Origin: Pseudomonas sp. ADAK18
Lineage (GTDB): Bacteria; Pseudomonadota; Gammaproteobacteria; Pseudomonadales; Pseudomonadaceae
Assembly (NCBI RefSeq): GCF_012935695.1
Contig: NZ_CP052859.1
Span: 6,241,001-6,305,000, forward strand
Length of the DNA: 64,000 nucleotides
Reading direction: 5' to 3'
Shown: one piece after another, positions 48,996 through 60,293 of the stretch
How positions within the stretch are numbered: position 1 is the stretch's first letter
Layout: each line of letters opens with the position of its first letter
Notes under the pieces: generated by a model
Database searches by the model: none
Told to the model about the DNA's origin: nothing
The model's input: only the letters and a program-made list of their open reading frames with translations
Position numbers and translations under genes: made by a program

Positions 48996-49966
48996 TGAGC
49001 GCTCTACCTCCGGCCATCTTCCTGATGGGCCCGACTGCCGCCGGCAAGACGGACCTGGCCATCGAACTGACCAAGGTCTTGCCGTGCGAGCTGATCAGTG
49101 TCGATTCCGCCCTGGTTTACCGGGACATGGACATCGGCACCGCCAAGCCTTCAAAGGAACTGCTGGCCCAGTATCCGCACCGATTGATCGACATCATCGA
49201 CCCGTCCCAAAGCTATTCGGCGGCGGATTTTCGCACCGACGCGTTGGCGGCCATGGCTGAAATCACCGCGCGGGGCAATATTCCGCTGCTGGTGGGCGGT
49301 ACGATGCTCTACTACAAGGCTTTGCAGGAAGGTCTGGCGGATATGCCGCCAGCCGATCCCCAAGTGCGCGCCGAGTTGGAAGAAGAGGCTGCGCGCCTTG
49401 GCTGGCAAGTCCTGCATGACCAGTTGGCGGCGGTGGACCCAGTGTCCGCTGCGCGGATTCATCCCAACGACCCCCAGCGCCTGTCACGGGCACTGGAAGT
49501 CTGGCGAGTCAGTGGTCAGACCATGACTGCGCACCGACTGAGACAATCTGCGCAAAGTACTGATGCAGGCGCGTCTAGGCAGCCACAATTGCCCTATACT
49601 GTGGCGAATCTGGCCATCGCTCCGGCGAATCGTCAGGTGCTGCATGAGCGAATTGCACAAAGATTCACAATTATGTTGGAACAGGGGTTCGTGGACGAGG
49701 TCGTAGCACTGCGTTCCAGAGGTGACCTGCATCCGGGGTTACCTTCGATACGTGCTGTAGGCTACCGCCAAGTCTGGGATCATCTGGATGGCAAGTTGAC
49801 GTCAGCCGAAATGCAGGAGCGCGGCATCATTGCCACGCGCCAATTGGCGAAACGCCAGTTCACCTGGCTACGCAGCTGGACTGACTTGCATTGGCTGGAC
49901 AGTCTGGATTGCGACAATCTGTCACGCACCTTGAAATACTTGGGAACGGTCTCCATATTGAGCTGA
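48995..49966 (+). CDS. miaA: tRNA dimethylallyltransferase MiaA
   Basis: A 323-residue enzyme placing the isopentenyl group on A37 of tRNAs reading U-starting codons. The P-loop [28 protein letters not shown] and [10 protein letters not shown] motifs are all present, as is [10 protein letters not shown] late in the protein. The ATG at 48995 overlaps the mutL stop by one base. hfq begins 94 bases after its stop; in related bacteria hfq promoters lie in and after miaA. Confidence 0.96.
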   Translation: MSALPPAIFLMGPTAAGKTDLAIELTKVLPCELISVDSALVYRDMDIGTAKPSKELLAQYPHRLIDIIDPSQSYSAADFRTDALAAMAEITARGNIPLLVGGTMLYYKALQEGLADMPPADPQVRAELEEEAARLGWQVLHDQLAAVDPVSAARIHPNDPQRLSRALEVWRVSGQTMTAHRLRQSAQSTDAGASRQPQLPYTVANLAIAPANRQVLHERIAQRFTIMLEQGFVDEVVALRSRGDLHPGLPSIRAVGYRQVWDHLDGKLTSAEMQERGIIATRQLAKRQFTWLRSWTDLHWLDSLDCDNLSRTLKYLGTVSILS

Positions 49967-50060
49967 GTCCTTGCAATTGCCGTCTATCCTTGGGGGTGTG
50001 ACGGCTACGAGCTATCTATTTTCCGATTTTTTATTATTGATCCTTAAAGGAGTGCGGCAC

Positions 50061-50321
50061 ATGTCAAAAGGGCATTCGCTACAAGACCCTTACTTGAATA
50101 CTTTACGTAAAGAGAAAGTTGGGGTTTCCATCTATCTGGTCAACGGTATCAAACTGCAAGGTACGATCGAGTCTTTCGACCAGTTCGTTATCCTGCTGAA
50201 AAACACCGTCAGCCAGATGGTCTACAAACACGCTATCTCGACAGTAGTGCCGGTTCGTCCAATTCGTCTGCCTAGTGCAACCGATGCCGAACAGGGTGAC
50301 GCTGAGCCAGGTAACGCCTGA
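50061..50321 (+). CDS. hfq: RNA chaperone Hfq
   Basis: An 86-residue hexameric Sm-like protein that pairs sRNAs with mRNAs. Sm1 ([20 protein letters not shown]) and Sm2 ([10 protein letters not shown]) are clear, and the short acidic C-tail ([12 protein letters not shown]) is of the Pseudomonas type. AAAGGAG lies nine bases before the ATG. hflX follows after 12 bases. Confidence 0.98.
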   Translation: MSKGHSLQDPYLNTLRKEKVGVSIYLVNGIKLQGTIESFDQFVILLKNTVSQMVYKHAISTVVPVRPIRLPSATDAEQGDAEPGNA

Positions 50322-50333
50322 TAGGAGTCTCCT

Positions 50334-51635
50334 TTGTTCTTTGAGCGCCACGGTGGTGGTGAGCGGGTAATCCTCGTTCACTTGGATGGTCAGGACCCTG
50401 AGGCGCGCGAAGATCCGCAGGAGTTTCAGGAGCTGGCAAATTCGGCTGGCGCCGAGACCGTCGCGTTTTTTAACGTGCCGCGTCATCGGCCAACCGCCAA
50501 ATTCCTGATTGGCAGCGGCAAGGTCGAAGAGTTACGCGACCTGGTCCATGCCGAACAGGTCGATCTGGTTATTTTCAATCACGTCCTCACGCCCAGTCAG
50601 GAACGTAACCTCGAACGTGTTTTCGAGTGTCGCGTGATCGACCGCACAGGTCTGATTCTCGATATTTTCGCCCAACGCGCCCGCACCCATGAAGGCAAGC
50701 TCCAGGTAGAACTGGCTCAGCTAGATCACATGAGCACCCGGTTGGTTCGTGGCTGGACTCACCTTGAGCGTCAAGGTGGTGGTATCGGCATGCGTGGCCC
50801 GGGTGAAACCCAGTTGGAGACTGACCGTCGTTTGCTGCGGGTTCGCCTGAAGCAGATCAAGGCGCGGCTTGAAAAGGTCCGCAGTCAGCGTGAGCAATCG
50901 CGGCGAGGGCGCAAGCGCGCCGATATCCCGACCGTTTCCCTGGTGGGCTACACCAACGCCGGCAAATCCACACTGTTCAATGCGGTGACGGAGTCCGACG
51001 TTTTTGCGGCTGACCAGCTCTTCGCGACCCTCGACCCGACCTTGCGCCGTCTGGATCTGGACGACCTTGGGCCAATTGTCCTGGCCGATACCGTGGGGTT
51101 CATTCGTCACTTGCCCCACAAGCTGGTCGAGGCATTTCGGTCTACGCTCGAAGAGTCGAGTAACTCCGACCTGCTGTTGCATGTGATCGATGCGGCTGAA
51201 CCTGACCGTATGTTGCAGATTGAGCAGGTAATGGTGGTGTTGGGCGAGATTGGCGCCCAGGACTTGCCGATCCTCGAGGTCTATAACAAACTCGATTTGC
51301 TTGAGGGCGTGGAGCCGCAAATCCAGCGTGACGAAGACGGCAGGCCACAACGGGTCTGGCTTTCAGCGCGCGACGGTTCCGGGCTGGACTTGCTCAAACA
51401 GGCGGTTGCCGAGTTGTTGGGCAACGATTTGTTTGTTGGCACCTTGCGCTTGCCGCAGCGTTTTGCTCGACTGCGTGCACAGTTTTTCGAGTTGGGCGCG
51501 GTCCAGAAAGAAGAACACGACGAAGAAGGTGTCAGTTTGCTGGCTGTTCGACTGCCGCGGGCAGAGCTGAACCGGCTGGTCAGCCGGGAAGGCATGCAGC
51601 CGATGGACTTCATCGAACAACACACTTTGCAATAA
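50334..51635 (+). CDS. hflX: GTPase HflX
   Basis: A 433-residue ribosome-associated GTPase that rescues stalled or heat-damaged ribosomes. The N-terminal HflX domain precedes the coiled linker (ETQLETDRRLLRVRLKQIKARL in family form) and the G domain with G1 GYTNAGKST, DTVGFI and NKLD. The start is TTG at 50334 with TAGGAG upstream; no ATG gives the family's N-terminus. Confidence 0.95.
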   Translation: MFFERHGGGERVILVHLDGQDPEAREDPQEFQELANSAGAETVAFFNVPRHRPTAKFLIGSGKVEELRDLVHAEQVDLVIFNHVLTPSQERNLERVFECRVIDRTGLILDIFAQRARTHEGKLQVELAQLDHMSTRLVRGWTHLERQGGGIGMRGPGETQLETDRRLLRVRLKQIKARLEKVRSQREQSRRGRKRADIPTVSLVGYTNAGKSTLFNAVTESDVFAADQLFATLDPTLRRLDLDDLGPIVLADTVGFIRHLPHKLVEAFRSTLEESSNSDLLLHVIDAAEPDRMLQIEQVMVVLGEIGAQDLPILEVYNKLDLLEGVEPQIQRDEDGRPQRVWLSARDGSGLDLLKQAVAELLGNDLFVGTLRLPQRFARLRAQFFELGAVQKEEHDEEGVSLLAVRLPRAELNRLVSREGMQPMDFIEQHTLQ

Positions 51636-51731
51636 AAGCCTGAGAAAGCGGTTGTGCCGCTGTAGCAGGCATTCTGTAGCATTGGTCGGCGCGCCGTGGG
51701 TGCGTCTTTGCTTTATCAGATGGAGAGCGCT

Positions 51732-52910
51732 ATGGCTTGGAATGAGCCGGGTGGCAACTCGAATAATCAGGATCCTTGGGGTGGTAAGCGCCGCAATAAT
51801 GGCGACCGCAAGGGGCCACCGGATCTCGACGAGGCCTTCCGAAAGCTGCAGGAAAGCCTGAATGGGTTGTTCGGTGGTGGAAAGAAACGTGGTAGTGGTG
51901 ACGAAGGCGGTGGTTCGGGCAAGGGCGGTGGTTACGGCCTGCTCGGCATCGGCCTCGTCGTGCTGGCGGCTGTCTGGCTGTACAGCGCGGTCTACGTGGT
52001 GGACGAGCAGGAGCAAGCCGTAGTGCTGCGCTTCGGCAAATACTACGAGACTGTCGGCCCGGGCCTGAATATCTACTTCCCGCCGATCGACAAGAAGTAC
52101 ATGGAAAACGTCACGCGTGAGCGTGCCTACACCAAGCAGGGCCAGATGCTCACTGAAGACGAGAACATCGTCGAAGTGCCGCTGACCGTGCAGTACAAGA
52201 TCAGCAACCTGCAGGACTTCGTGCTGAACGTCGATCAGCCGGAAATCAGCCTGCAACAAGCGACCGAAAGTGCTCTGCGCCACGTGGTGGGTTCCACTGC
52301 AATGGATCAGGTACTGACTGAAGGTCGTGAATTGATGGCCAGCGAGATCAAGGAGCGCCTGCAACGGTTCCTCGATACTTATCGCACCGGTATCACTGTC
52401 ACTCAGGTCAACATACAGAGCGCAGCTGCACCGCGTGAAGTACAGGAAGCCTTCGATGACGTGATCCGTGCCCGTGAAGACGAGCAGCGTTCGCGCAACC
52501 AGGCTGAAACCTACGCCAACGGCGTCGTGCCGGAAGCCCGTGGTCAGGCCCAGCGCATCCTTGAAGATGCCAACGGCTACCGCGACGAAGTGGTCTCCCG
52601 CGCCAAGGGTGAGGCTGATCGCTTCACCAAGCTGGTGGCCGAGTACCGTAAGGCACCGGAAGTCACCCGTGAGCGTCTGTACCTGGACACCATGCAGGAA
52701 GTCTTCACCAACACCAGCAAGGTTCTCGTGACCGGCAACAAGGGCGGGCAGAACAATCTGCTTTACCTGCCGCTGGACAAGATGATCGAAGGTGGCCGTA
52801 GTGGCAGCAGTGCGCCGTCCAACGCTTCGACTGCCGCTGCCAATGAGGCGAGCGCCCGTGCGGCCGCGGACTTGCAGCAACAGCAATCACGTACCAGGGA
52901 GAGTCGTTGA
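51732..52910 (+). CDS. hflK: FtsH protease modulator HflK
   Basis: A 392-residue SPFH-family membrane protein forming a cage with HflC around FtsH. The N-terminus is glycine-rich and cytoplasmic (about 1-75), followed by one transmembrane helix (LLGIGLVVLAAVWLYSAVYV) and the SPFH/band-7 domain with long helices. The tail is Q- and S-rich. GGAGAG precedes the ATG at 51732. Its stop TGA overlaps the hflC ATG by one base. Confidence 0.95.
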   Translation: MAWNEPGGNSNNQDPWGGKRRNNGDRKGPPDLDEAFRKLQESLNGLFGGGKKRGSGDEGGGSGKGGGYGLLGIGLVVLAAVWLYSAVYVVDEQEQAVVLRFGKYYETVGPGLNIYFPPIDKKYMENVTRERAYTKQGQMLTEDENIVEVPLTVQYKISNLQDFVLNVDQPEISLQQATESALRHVVGSTAMDQVLTEGRELMASEIKERLQRFLDTYRTGITVTQVNIQSAAAPREVQEAFDDVIRAREDEQRSRNQAETYANGVVPEARGQAQRILEDANGYRDEVVSRAKGEADRFTKLVAEYRKAPEVTRERLYLDTMQEVFTNTSKVLVTGNKGGQNNLLYLPLDKMIEGGRSGSSAPSNASTAAANEASARAAADLQQQQSRTRESR

Positions 52911-53776
52911 TGAGCAATAAATCGCTGACCGCCCTGATTGTGGGCGTCGTCGTGGTCATCGCTGCCTGGAACTGCTTCTACATCGTGTCTCAGACCGAGC
53001 GCGCGGTGTTGCTGCAATTCGGTCGTGTGGTCCAGGCGGATGTCCAGCCGGGCCTGCATGTGAAAGTCCCCTACGTTAACCAGGTGCGCAAGTTCGACGC
53101 CCGCCTGATGACGCTGGATGCACCGACACAGCGCTTCCTGACCCTTGAAAAGAAAGCTGTAATGGTTGATGCCTACGCCAAGTGGCGCGTCAAGGATGCC
53201 GAGCGCTTCTACACCGCGACCTCCGGCCTCAAGCAGATTGCTGACGAGCGTTTGTCGCGCCGTCTGGAATCGGGCCTGCGTGACCAGTTTGGTAAGCGCA
53301 CCCTGCACGAGGTGGTATCGGGTGAACGTGATGCGCTGATGGCTGACATCACGCGTTCGTTGAACACAATGGCGGAAAAAGAGCTGGGCATCGAAGTGAT
53401 CGATGTTCGGGTCAAGGCCATTGATCTGCCGAAGGAAGTGAACCGCAGCGTGTTCGAGCGTATGAGCACCGAGCGTGAGCGTGAAGCGCGTGAGCACCGC
53501 GCCAAGGGTAACGAACTGGCTGAAGGTATCCGTGCGGATGCCGACCGTCAGCGTCGCGTACTGTTGGCAGAAGCCTATCGTGAGTCTGAAGAGGCCCGTG
53601 GTGATGGTGATGCTCAAGCCGCGTCGATCTACTCCAAGGCGTATGGCCAGGACCAGGAGTTCTACGCGTTCTACCGTAGCCTGCGTGCCTACCGTGAAAG
53701 CTTCGCGAACAAAACCGACGTCATGGTGCTGGACCCAAGTAGCGATTTCTTCCGCTACCTGGAAAAGTCCAAGTAA
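52910..53776 (+). CDS. hflC: FtsH protease modulator HflC
   Basis: A 288-residue SPFH-family partner of HflK. One N-terminal transmembrane helix (LTALIVGVVVVIAAWNCFYIV) precedes the band-7 domain (RAVLLQFGRVV, PGLHVKVPYVNQV) and the helical part with EREREAREHRAKG. It ends with FFRYLEKSK. GGGAGAG precedes the ATG. The small YjeT/DUF2065 gene that often follows hflC elsewhere is not present. Confidence 0.95.
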   Translation: MSNKSLTALIVGVVVVIAAWNCFYIVSQTERAVLLQFGRVVQADVQPGLHVKVPYVNQVRKFDARLMTLDAPTQRFLTLEKKAVMVDAYAKWRVKDAERFYTATSGLKQIADERLSRRLESGLRDQFGKRTLHEVVSGERDALMADITRSLNTMAEKELGIEVIDVRVKAIDLPKEVNRSVFERMSTEREREAREHRAKGNELAEGIRADADRQRRVLLAEAYRESEEARGDGDAQAASIYSKAYGQDQEFYAFYRSLRAYRESFANKTDVMVLDPSSDFFRYLEKSK

Positions 53777-53863
53777 CCCGCACTTGACCTGAGAATCGCT
53801 CCGTCTGGCGGCTAAAATGCCGGGCGGGGTGATCCTTTGAGAAAACGGGTGTATGATGCGGCA

Positions 53864-53886
53864 GCCGGGAAATTCCCGGCTTTTTT
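53864..53886 (+). terminator. Rho-independent terminator after hflC
   Basis: GCCGGGAA / TTCCCGGC forms an 8-bp stem with minimal loop followed by TTTTTT. It lies 88 bases after hflC and ends the nnrD-to-hflC run. Confidence 0.93.
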
Positions 53887-54064
53887 GCGTCTGCATGTTT
53901 GATTGTTATTTTGTGTCCGCAGACGCGACAGGTTTTTCGAGGAAAGTGCCCGACGAGGCCAATTAGTGGTCGTTCGTCACGTCGCTCTTGCGCGTGGTTT
54001 ATGCAAGAGCCGGGCATTTTCTGCTTCACTCAAGGCTCGCCCAAGGGCTGGCCGCCCGGATCAT
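53887..54064 (+). ncRNA. candidate structured RNA leader of hisZ-purA
   Basis: The 302-base gap between hflC and hisZ has no plausible gene; after the terminator it holds several strong helices. First, GCGTCTGC (53887-53894) pairs perfectly with GCAGACGC (53919-53926). Next is a three-way junction: P1 GAAAGTGCCC (53942-53951) with GGGCATTTTC (54012-54021, one G-U); P2 GACGA (53952-53956) with TCGTC (53974-53978), extended by GGCC/GGTC; P3 GCTCTTGC (53984-53991) with GCAAGAGC (54003-54010). I cannot match it to a named family. It could be a regulatory leader or an independent sRNA. Confidence 0.55.
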
Positions 54065-54078
54065 AGGGGAATGGCGTA

Positions 54079-55266
54079 ATGGCAACGGTAGACCGCTGGC
54101 TGCTGCCAGATGGCATCGAAGAAGTACTGCCACCGGAAGCTGCGCGCATTGAAGTTGCGCGTCGCCAGGTGTTGGATCTGTTCCAGAGCTGGGGTTACGA
54201 GTTTGTCGTGACCCCCCATATCGAGTACCTGGAATCCCTGCTGACCGGCGCGGGCCAGGACTTGGATCTGCGCACCTTCAAGGTCATCGACCCGCAATCG
54301 GGCCGGCAAATGGGTTTTCGTGCCGACATCACTCCGCAAGTGGCGCGCATCGACGCGCACACCTTGCGCCGTGAAGGTCCGAGCCGCCTGTGCTATGCCG
54401 GCAGTGTCCTGCATGCTCAGCCGCGGGCCTTGTCGTCTTCGCGCAGCCCGATTCAACTGGGCGCTGAGTTGTATGGCGATGCGAGCCCGAGCAGCGATGT
54501 GGAAGTCATCAGCCTGATGCTGGCTATGCTGCAACTGGCCGATGTGCCGGATGTGCACATGGACTTGGGGCATGTTGGTATCTACCGTGGCCTGGCCCGT
54601 GCCGCTGGTTTGTCCGGTGAAGTGGAGCAGCAGTTGTTCGATGCCCTGCAACGCAAGGCTATCGATGAAGTGATTGCTCTGACCGAGGGCGTGCCTGCTG
54701 ATCTGGCTGGCATGCTGCGTTCGCTGGTGGATCTGTGTGGTGGTCGCGAAGTGCTGTCCGCTGCCCGTGATCGCCTGGCCAATGCGCCGGCCCCGGTGTT
54801 GGCTGCCCTGGACGACGTGCTGGCGATTGCCGAGCGCCTGTCGGCGCGGTTCCCGCAGTTGCCACTGTACTTCGACCTGGGTGAGTTGCGCGGTTATCAC
54901 TACCACACCGGTGTGGTGTTCGCCGTGTTTGTCCCGGGTGTTGGCCAAGCCATCGCCCAGGGTGGTCGTTATGACGATATCGGCGCCGATTTTGGCCGCG
55001 CCCGTCCGGCGACCGGCTTTTCCACCGATTTGAAAACCCTGGTGACCCTGGGGCGTGCTGAGGTCGAGTTACCGTCTGGCGGTATCTGGATGCCCGACAG
55101 TACGGACGCGGCACTCTGGCAGCAGGTTTGCCAGTTGCGCAGTGAGGGTCAACGTGTTGTCCAGGCCTTGCCTGGGCAGCCATTGGCCGCCGCCCGTGAA
55201 GCGGACTGCGACCGGCAATTGATTCAGCAGAACGGGCTTTGGCAAGTATCGCCACTGGCCTCTTGA
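54079..55266 (+). CDS. hisZ: ATP phosphoribosyltransferase regulatory subunit HisZ
   Basis: A 395-residue histidyl-tRNA-synthetase-like protein that activates the short HisG. Class II motifs are recognisable ([17 protein letters not shown]; motif 2-like [21 protein letters not shown]), but the anticodon-binding domain is reduced and the catalytic signature of a real synthetase is incomplete. AGGGGA (54065-54070) precedes the ATG. A two-codon frame ATG-GCG-TAA overlaps the start. purA follows after 54 bases. Confidence 0.94.
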   Translation: MATVDRWLLPDGIEEVLPPEAARIEVARRQVLDLFQSWGYEFVVTPHIEYLESLLTGAGQDLDLRTFKVIDPQSGRQMGFRADITPQVARIDAHTLRREGPSRLCYAGSVLHAQPRALSSSRSPIQLGAELYGDASPSSDVEVISLMLAMLQLADVPDVHMDLGHVGIYRGLARAAGLSGEVEQQLFDALQRKAIDEVIALTEGVPADLAGMLRSLVDLCGGREVLSAARDRLANAPAPVLAALDDVLAIAERLSARFPQLPLYFDLGELRGYHYHTGVVFAVFVPGVGQAIAQGGRYDDIGADFGRARPATGFSTDLKTLVTLGRAEVELPSGGIWMPDSTDAALWQQVCQLRSEGQRVVQALPGQPLAAAREADCDRQLIQQNGLWQVSPLAS

Positions 55267-56610
<1,344 letters not shown>

Positions 56611-56630
56611 TAAGCTGTTGATGTAAAAAG

Positions 56631-56663
56631 CAAAGGGTCCCTTCGGGGGCCCTTTGTTGTTTC
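56631..56663 (+). terminator. Rho-independent terminator after purA
   Basis: CAAAGGGTCCC, loop TTCG, GGGGCCCTTTG form a GC-rich stem followed by TTGTTT. It lies 20 bases after the purA stop. Confidence 0.9.
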
Positions 56664-56749
56664 TACCTTGTGTGCGGCACGACCCTTGCTATGTTTCTGT
56701 CTTTCGCGGTGCCATCAAATTAATGGCACTCTAGGTGGAGGGATTTCCA

Positions 56750-58684
56750 GTGTCTGCCGTTCTCTCACTGTTACAAAGCCGTCTGTTGCGGCCGGTGTTC
56801 GTTACCCTAGGTATCGCTCTTCTGGTGCAAGTGCTGGTGGCCGTCGCCCTGACGCGGAGCACAGTCACCGCCTTGGAAGCCGATTTGGGTAATCGCCTGG
56901 GTGTGGATAGCCAAAAGTTGTCGGGTGAATTGACGCAAGCTGGAAAGGAGGTCACCTCCAGCCTGGACAGCCTGTCCTCCAGTACGCGTCAGCGTCTGAC
57001 GGCGGGGCTTTCCACTCGATTGCAGGAAGAGCAGAAGCAACTGCGTGCGACTCTGGAAAAAGACTTGAAGGACTCGGCCAATGACATGGCCCAGTTGCTG
57101 GCTTCAGTGGCGCCGCGTGCGATGTGGGACAGCGATGTACCGACACTCTCCGAATTTGCCCGGCGTGCCCAGCGCAATCCCAATGTGCTGTTTGTAGTGT
57201 ATGACGATGCCACCGGTCAGCACCTGACCCGCTATTTGAATCGGGATAACCCGATCAATCAGGCGCTACTGGATAAGGGCAAAGGCGAGCGAGCGCTGGA
57301 TAAGCTGCTGGATGCGGCTAAGAACGATCCATCGGTTTACTACCTTGAGTCCTCCATCAGCCCCAATGGTGTGGAGATCGGCAAGGTCGTTATGGGGGTT
57401 TCGACTGCCTCGGTGGACGCTGATCTGGCCGCCCTTGATAAGCGCTTTGCGGCGCTGATCGCCAGCAGCGATCAATTGGTGGGCGATAGCCTGAAAGGCG
57501 CGGCTGCAGACAGCGCAGCGGCTATGGGCGCGCGCTTGCAGTCGGCTCAAACCACCGCCACCCAGATGACCGCCAATACCAGCAGTGCCGTACAGGAAGC
57601 CGCCGGCACTTTGCGTTGGCGCATCGGTATGGGCCTGGCAGTCGTCGGTTTTGGCGTGTTGCTGCTGATTGCCGTGGTCCTTGGGCGCCGGGTGGTCAAT
57701 CGCTTGAAGCTGCTGATCGCCGCCATGGATGACCTGGCGGCCGGTGAGGGTGACCTGACCAAGCGCGTGCAGATCAGCAGTCGGGATGAAATCGGTGAGA
57801 TGGCTTCGGCGGTCAATCGCTTTGTGGATAAGTTGCAGCCGATCGTGCGTGAAGCGGGTGATGTGGCCCAGCGTACAGGTGTGGAAATCGGTGCCATGAC
57901 CCTGCGCAACGCGGGTGCCGATGCGGCTGCCGGCTTGCAGCGCGATGAGGTCGCCGAAAGCCTGCGGGCGTTGTCGCAGATGGCCGATGAAGCTCAGGCG
58001 GAAAGCCATGCCATGCAGGCAGCGTTGCAGCAGGTGGTGGATATCCGCCAGGCCACTGATGAGAACTCGCGTACCTCCGCAGAGGTTGGCAGCCTGATCG
58101 AGGCGCTGGCCGGCCAAGTGGAGAATGGCGCCAAGGTGATCGAGCGCTTGGCCCAGCAAAGCGAGCAGATCGAAGTGGTGTTGACGGTGATCCACGGGAT
58201 TGCCGAGCAGACCAACCTGTTGGCGCTCAATGCGGCCATCGAAGCGGCCCGTGCCGGTGAGACTGGGCGCGGTTTTGCGGTGGTGGCCGATGAGGTGCGG
58301 GCCCTGGCCAGCAAGACCCAAAGCTCGACGGGCGATATTCAGGCTCATATCGTTGCCTTGCAGCAGGGTGCTCGTGAGGCGGTGGCGACGATTGGCAAGG
58401 CGGGGCGTCAAGCCAGTGAAGGTTTGCTAGTGCTGCGCGACAGCGTGCGCTTGCAGCAATCGGTGCAGGCGTCGGTGGAGCAGGTGCATGCGGCGATTGG
58501 CTTGGCAACTCGGGCAGCAGAGCATCAGGCCAAAGGCGCCCATGCCGTGCGTGGGCGGGTGGAGATCATCCATGCCCAGGCTGAGCGCGCGGCCCAGGCG
58601 GTGGTGGAGACCACGGCGAGCAGCAAGGTGTTGGATGGTTTGGCGGCGCAGTTGAAGGCGAGTTTGGGGCAGTTCAGGGCTTAG
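56750..58684 (+). CDS. methyl-accepting chemotaxis protein
   Basis: A 644-residue chemoreceptor. TM1 (about 10-33), a periplasmic region of about 245 residues, TM2 (about 289-309), a HAMP domain (about 310-365) and a cytoplasmic coiled coil with the hairpin tip ([22 protein letters not shown] then [15 protein letters not shown]) are all visible. The periplasmic domain contains a helical part followed by a Cache-like stretch ([19 protein letters not shown]). The start is GTG 56750 with GGAGGG before it. No CheR-tethering pentapeptide is seen. Ligand unknown. Confidence 0.92.
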   Translation: MSAVLSLLQSRLLRPVFVTLGIALLVQVLVAVALTRSTVTALEADLGNRLGVDSQKLSGELTQAGKEVTSSLDSLSSSTRQRLTAGLSTRLQEEQKQLRATLEKDLKDSANDMAQLLASVAPRAMWDSDVPTLSEFARRAQRNPNVLFVVYDDATGQHLTRYLNRDNPINQALLDKGKGERALDKLLDAAKNDPSVYYLESSISPNGVEIGKVVMGVSTASVDADLAALDKRFAALIASSDQLVGDSLKGAAADSAAAMGARLQSAQTTATQMTANTSSAVQEAAGTLRWRIGMGLAVVGFGVLLLIAVVLGRRVVNRLKLLIAAMDDLAAGEGDLTKRVQISSRDEIGEMASAVNRFVDKLQPIVREAGDVAQRTGVEIGAMTLRNAGADAAAGLQRDEVAESLRALSQMADEAQAESHAMQAALQQVVDIRQATDENSRTSAEVGSLIEALAGQVENGAKVIERLAQQSEQIEVVLTVIHGIAEQTNLLALNAAIEAARAGETGRGFAVVADEVRALASKTQSSTGDIQAHIVALQQGAREAVATIGKAGRQASEGLLVLRDSVRLQQSVQASVEQVHAAIGLATRAAEHQAKGAHAVRGRVEIIHAQAERAAQAVVETTASSKVLDGLAAQLKASLGQFRA

Positions 58685-58727
58685 TGTCGTCTGGTAGGGC
58701 CCTTTTGCGAGCAAGTCGAAGGCTATC

Positions 58728-60293
58728 TCAGCGGCTCAGATACATCCGCGTCGTCAGCAGATAAACCGGCAACCCCGACACCAGAATCAACAACGCCGCA
58801 TAAGGCGCCGCCGCCGCAAATTCCACATTCGAGGTATGCGCCCAGACGGCCGTGGCTAGGGTATTGAGCCCGGTCGGGCTAAGCAGCAACGTCGCCGTCA
58901 GCTCCTTCATCGCATCCAGAAACACCAGTGCAAACGCCGCCCCCAACGCCGGGAATATAATCGGCAGCGTCACTCGGCAAAACGCACTGAATGAAGATGC
59001 CCCCAGCGTTCTCGCAGCCTCTTCCAGCTGCGGCGCCGCCTTGTTCAGTGCCGTACGAATCGGCGCCTGGGCCAGCGGCAAAAACAATAGCGCATAGGCG
59101 ATCAGCAGCAATGCCGAGGTCTGATACAGCACCGGCACGTAATGCAGGGCGAAATACACCAGCGTCAACGCGATCACCAGGCCGGGCAGTGCATGCAACA
59201 GATACGGCAATCGCTCAGCCCACAGTGCCAACTGGCCCTTGTAGCGCACCACCAATAGGCCCACCGGCACTGCCAGTACCAAGCACAGCGCTGCACCGCC
59301 CAGGGACAGCGCCAATGATGAAAGCAGCGCCTCGCTGATCTCGGCCACCGGAAACGCCGCCGACGAGCCAACCGCCAGCCAATAACCGAGCATCCCCAAT
59401 GGAATGCCGCTGCCAATGACCGCCAGCATCAAGCAATACATCTGCCCCAGTGGCGCCCATTTGCCGAGTCGAACTTGCTCGGCATGCCGCGCCGCGCCCT
59501 GGCCGGTACGCACGTGTCGGCCCTTGCCGCGTACGCGCAACTCCAGCCACAGCAAGGTCAGGCACATCACCAGCAACACCGCCGAGAGCATCGCCGCATT
59601 GGCGTTGCTGAATTCCAGTTCGAACTGCTGATAGATCGCGGTGGTAAAGGTCTGCAGGCCTATGATCGACAAGGCGCCGAACTCCACCAGCATATGCAGG
59701 GCGATCAGCAATGAGCCGGCCAACAGCGACGGCCACAACAGCGGCAAGGTAATGCGAAAGAATACGCCCCAGCGGTTCAGCCCCAGGGTGCGGGCCGATT
59801 CTTCCAGGGAAGGATCAAGGTTGCGCAGGGTGGCTGCCACCGGCAGAAACACCAGCGGATATTTGGAGAGCGTCATCACCAGAATCGCCCCGCCCAGCCC
59901 TTCAAAATTCGCGCTCAGGGAAACCCAAGTAAAGCTGCTGACAAATGCCGGGACCGCAAAGGGCAAGCACAGAATCACTCCCCAGATGCGTCGCCCCGCC
60001 AGATTGCTGCGTTCCAGCAACCAAGCCAGTGACAGCCCAATCACGCCGCAAGCTACGGTGACGCCGATCATCAGCGCCAAGGTGTTGCGCAGCAGGCCGA
60101 ACACATAAGGCCGCCATAGCAAATGCACCGCTTCGTTCCAGCCGGCCTGCCAGGCCTTGAGGCCGACGTACGCCAGCGGTAGCAGGCTCAGGCCCACCAG
60201 CAGCAATACCGGTAACAGTAGCCAGATCGAAGGGCGTTTGCGTCTTGGAATAAAACCCCCGTGCGAGGCGGGGGCGGGTAGCGATGGGTTCAT
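58728..60293 (-). CDS. iron-type ABC transporter permease (FbpB/SfuB family)
   Basis: A 521-residue permease with about twelve transmembrane helices, being two fused binding-protein-dependent permease domains. Two EAA loops are visible (EESARTLGLNRWGVFFRITLPLLWP-type, and EEAARTLGASSFSAFCRVTLPII). This layout matches the FbpB/SfuB ferric-iron permeases. Its start overlaps the stop of the binding-protein gene by one base, and no ATPase gene lies next to the pair. Substrate iron is inferred from the partner. Confidence 0.9.
   Translation of the reverse strand: MNPSLPAPASHGGFIPRRKRPSIWLLLPVLLLVGLSLLPLAYVGLKAWQAGWNEAVHLLWRPYVFGLLRNTLALMIGVTVACGVIGLSLAWLLERSNLAGRRIWGVILCLPFAVPAFVSSFTWVSLSANFEGLGGAILVMTLSKYPLVFLPVAATLRNLDPSLEESARTLGLNRWGVFFRITLPLLWPSLLAGSLLIALHMLVEFGALSIIGLQTFTTAIYQQFELEFSNANAAMLSAVLLVMCLTLLWLELRVRGKGRHVRTGQGAARHAEQVRLGKWAPLGQMYCLMLAVIGSGIPLGMLGYWLAVGSSAAFPVAEISEALLSSLALSLGGAALCLVLAVPVGLLVVRYKGQLALWAERLPYLLHALPGLVIALTLVYFALHYVPVLYQTSALLLIAYALLFLPLAQAPIRTALNKAAPQLEEAARTLGASSFSAFCRVTLPIIFPALGAAFALVFLDAMKELTATLLLSPTGLNTLATAVWAHTSNVEFAAAAPYAALLILVSGLPVYLLTTRMYLSR

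Noticed and set aside
53777..54078. YjeT/DUF2065 gene between hflC and hisZ
   Set aside because: No frame of about 60 hydrophobic residues exists here; the only small frame spans the terminator and lacks a ribosome-binding site.
56690..56718. Possible FliA promoter before the chemoreceptor
   Set aside because: GCCATCAA resembles GCCGATAA but the upstream -35 does not fit at the right distance.
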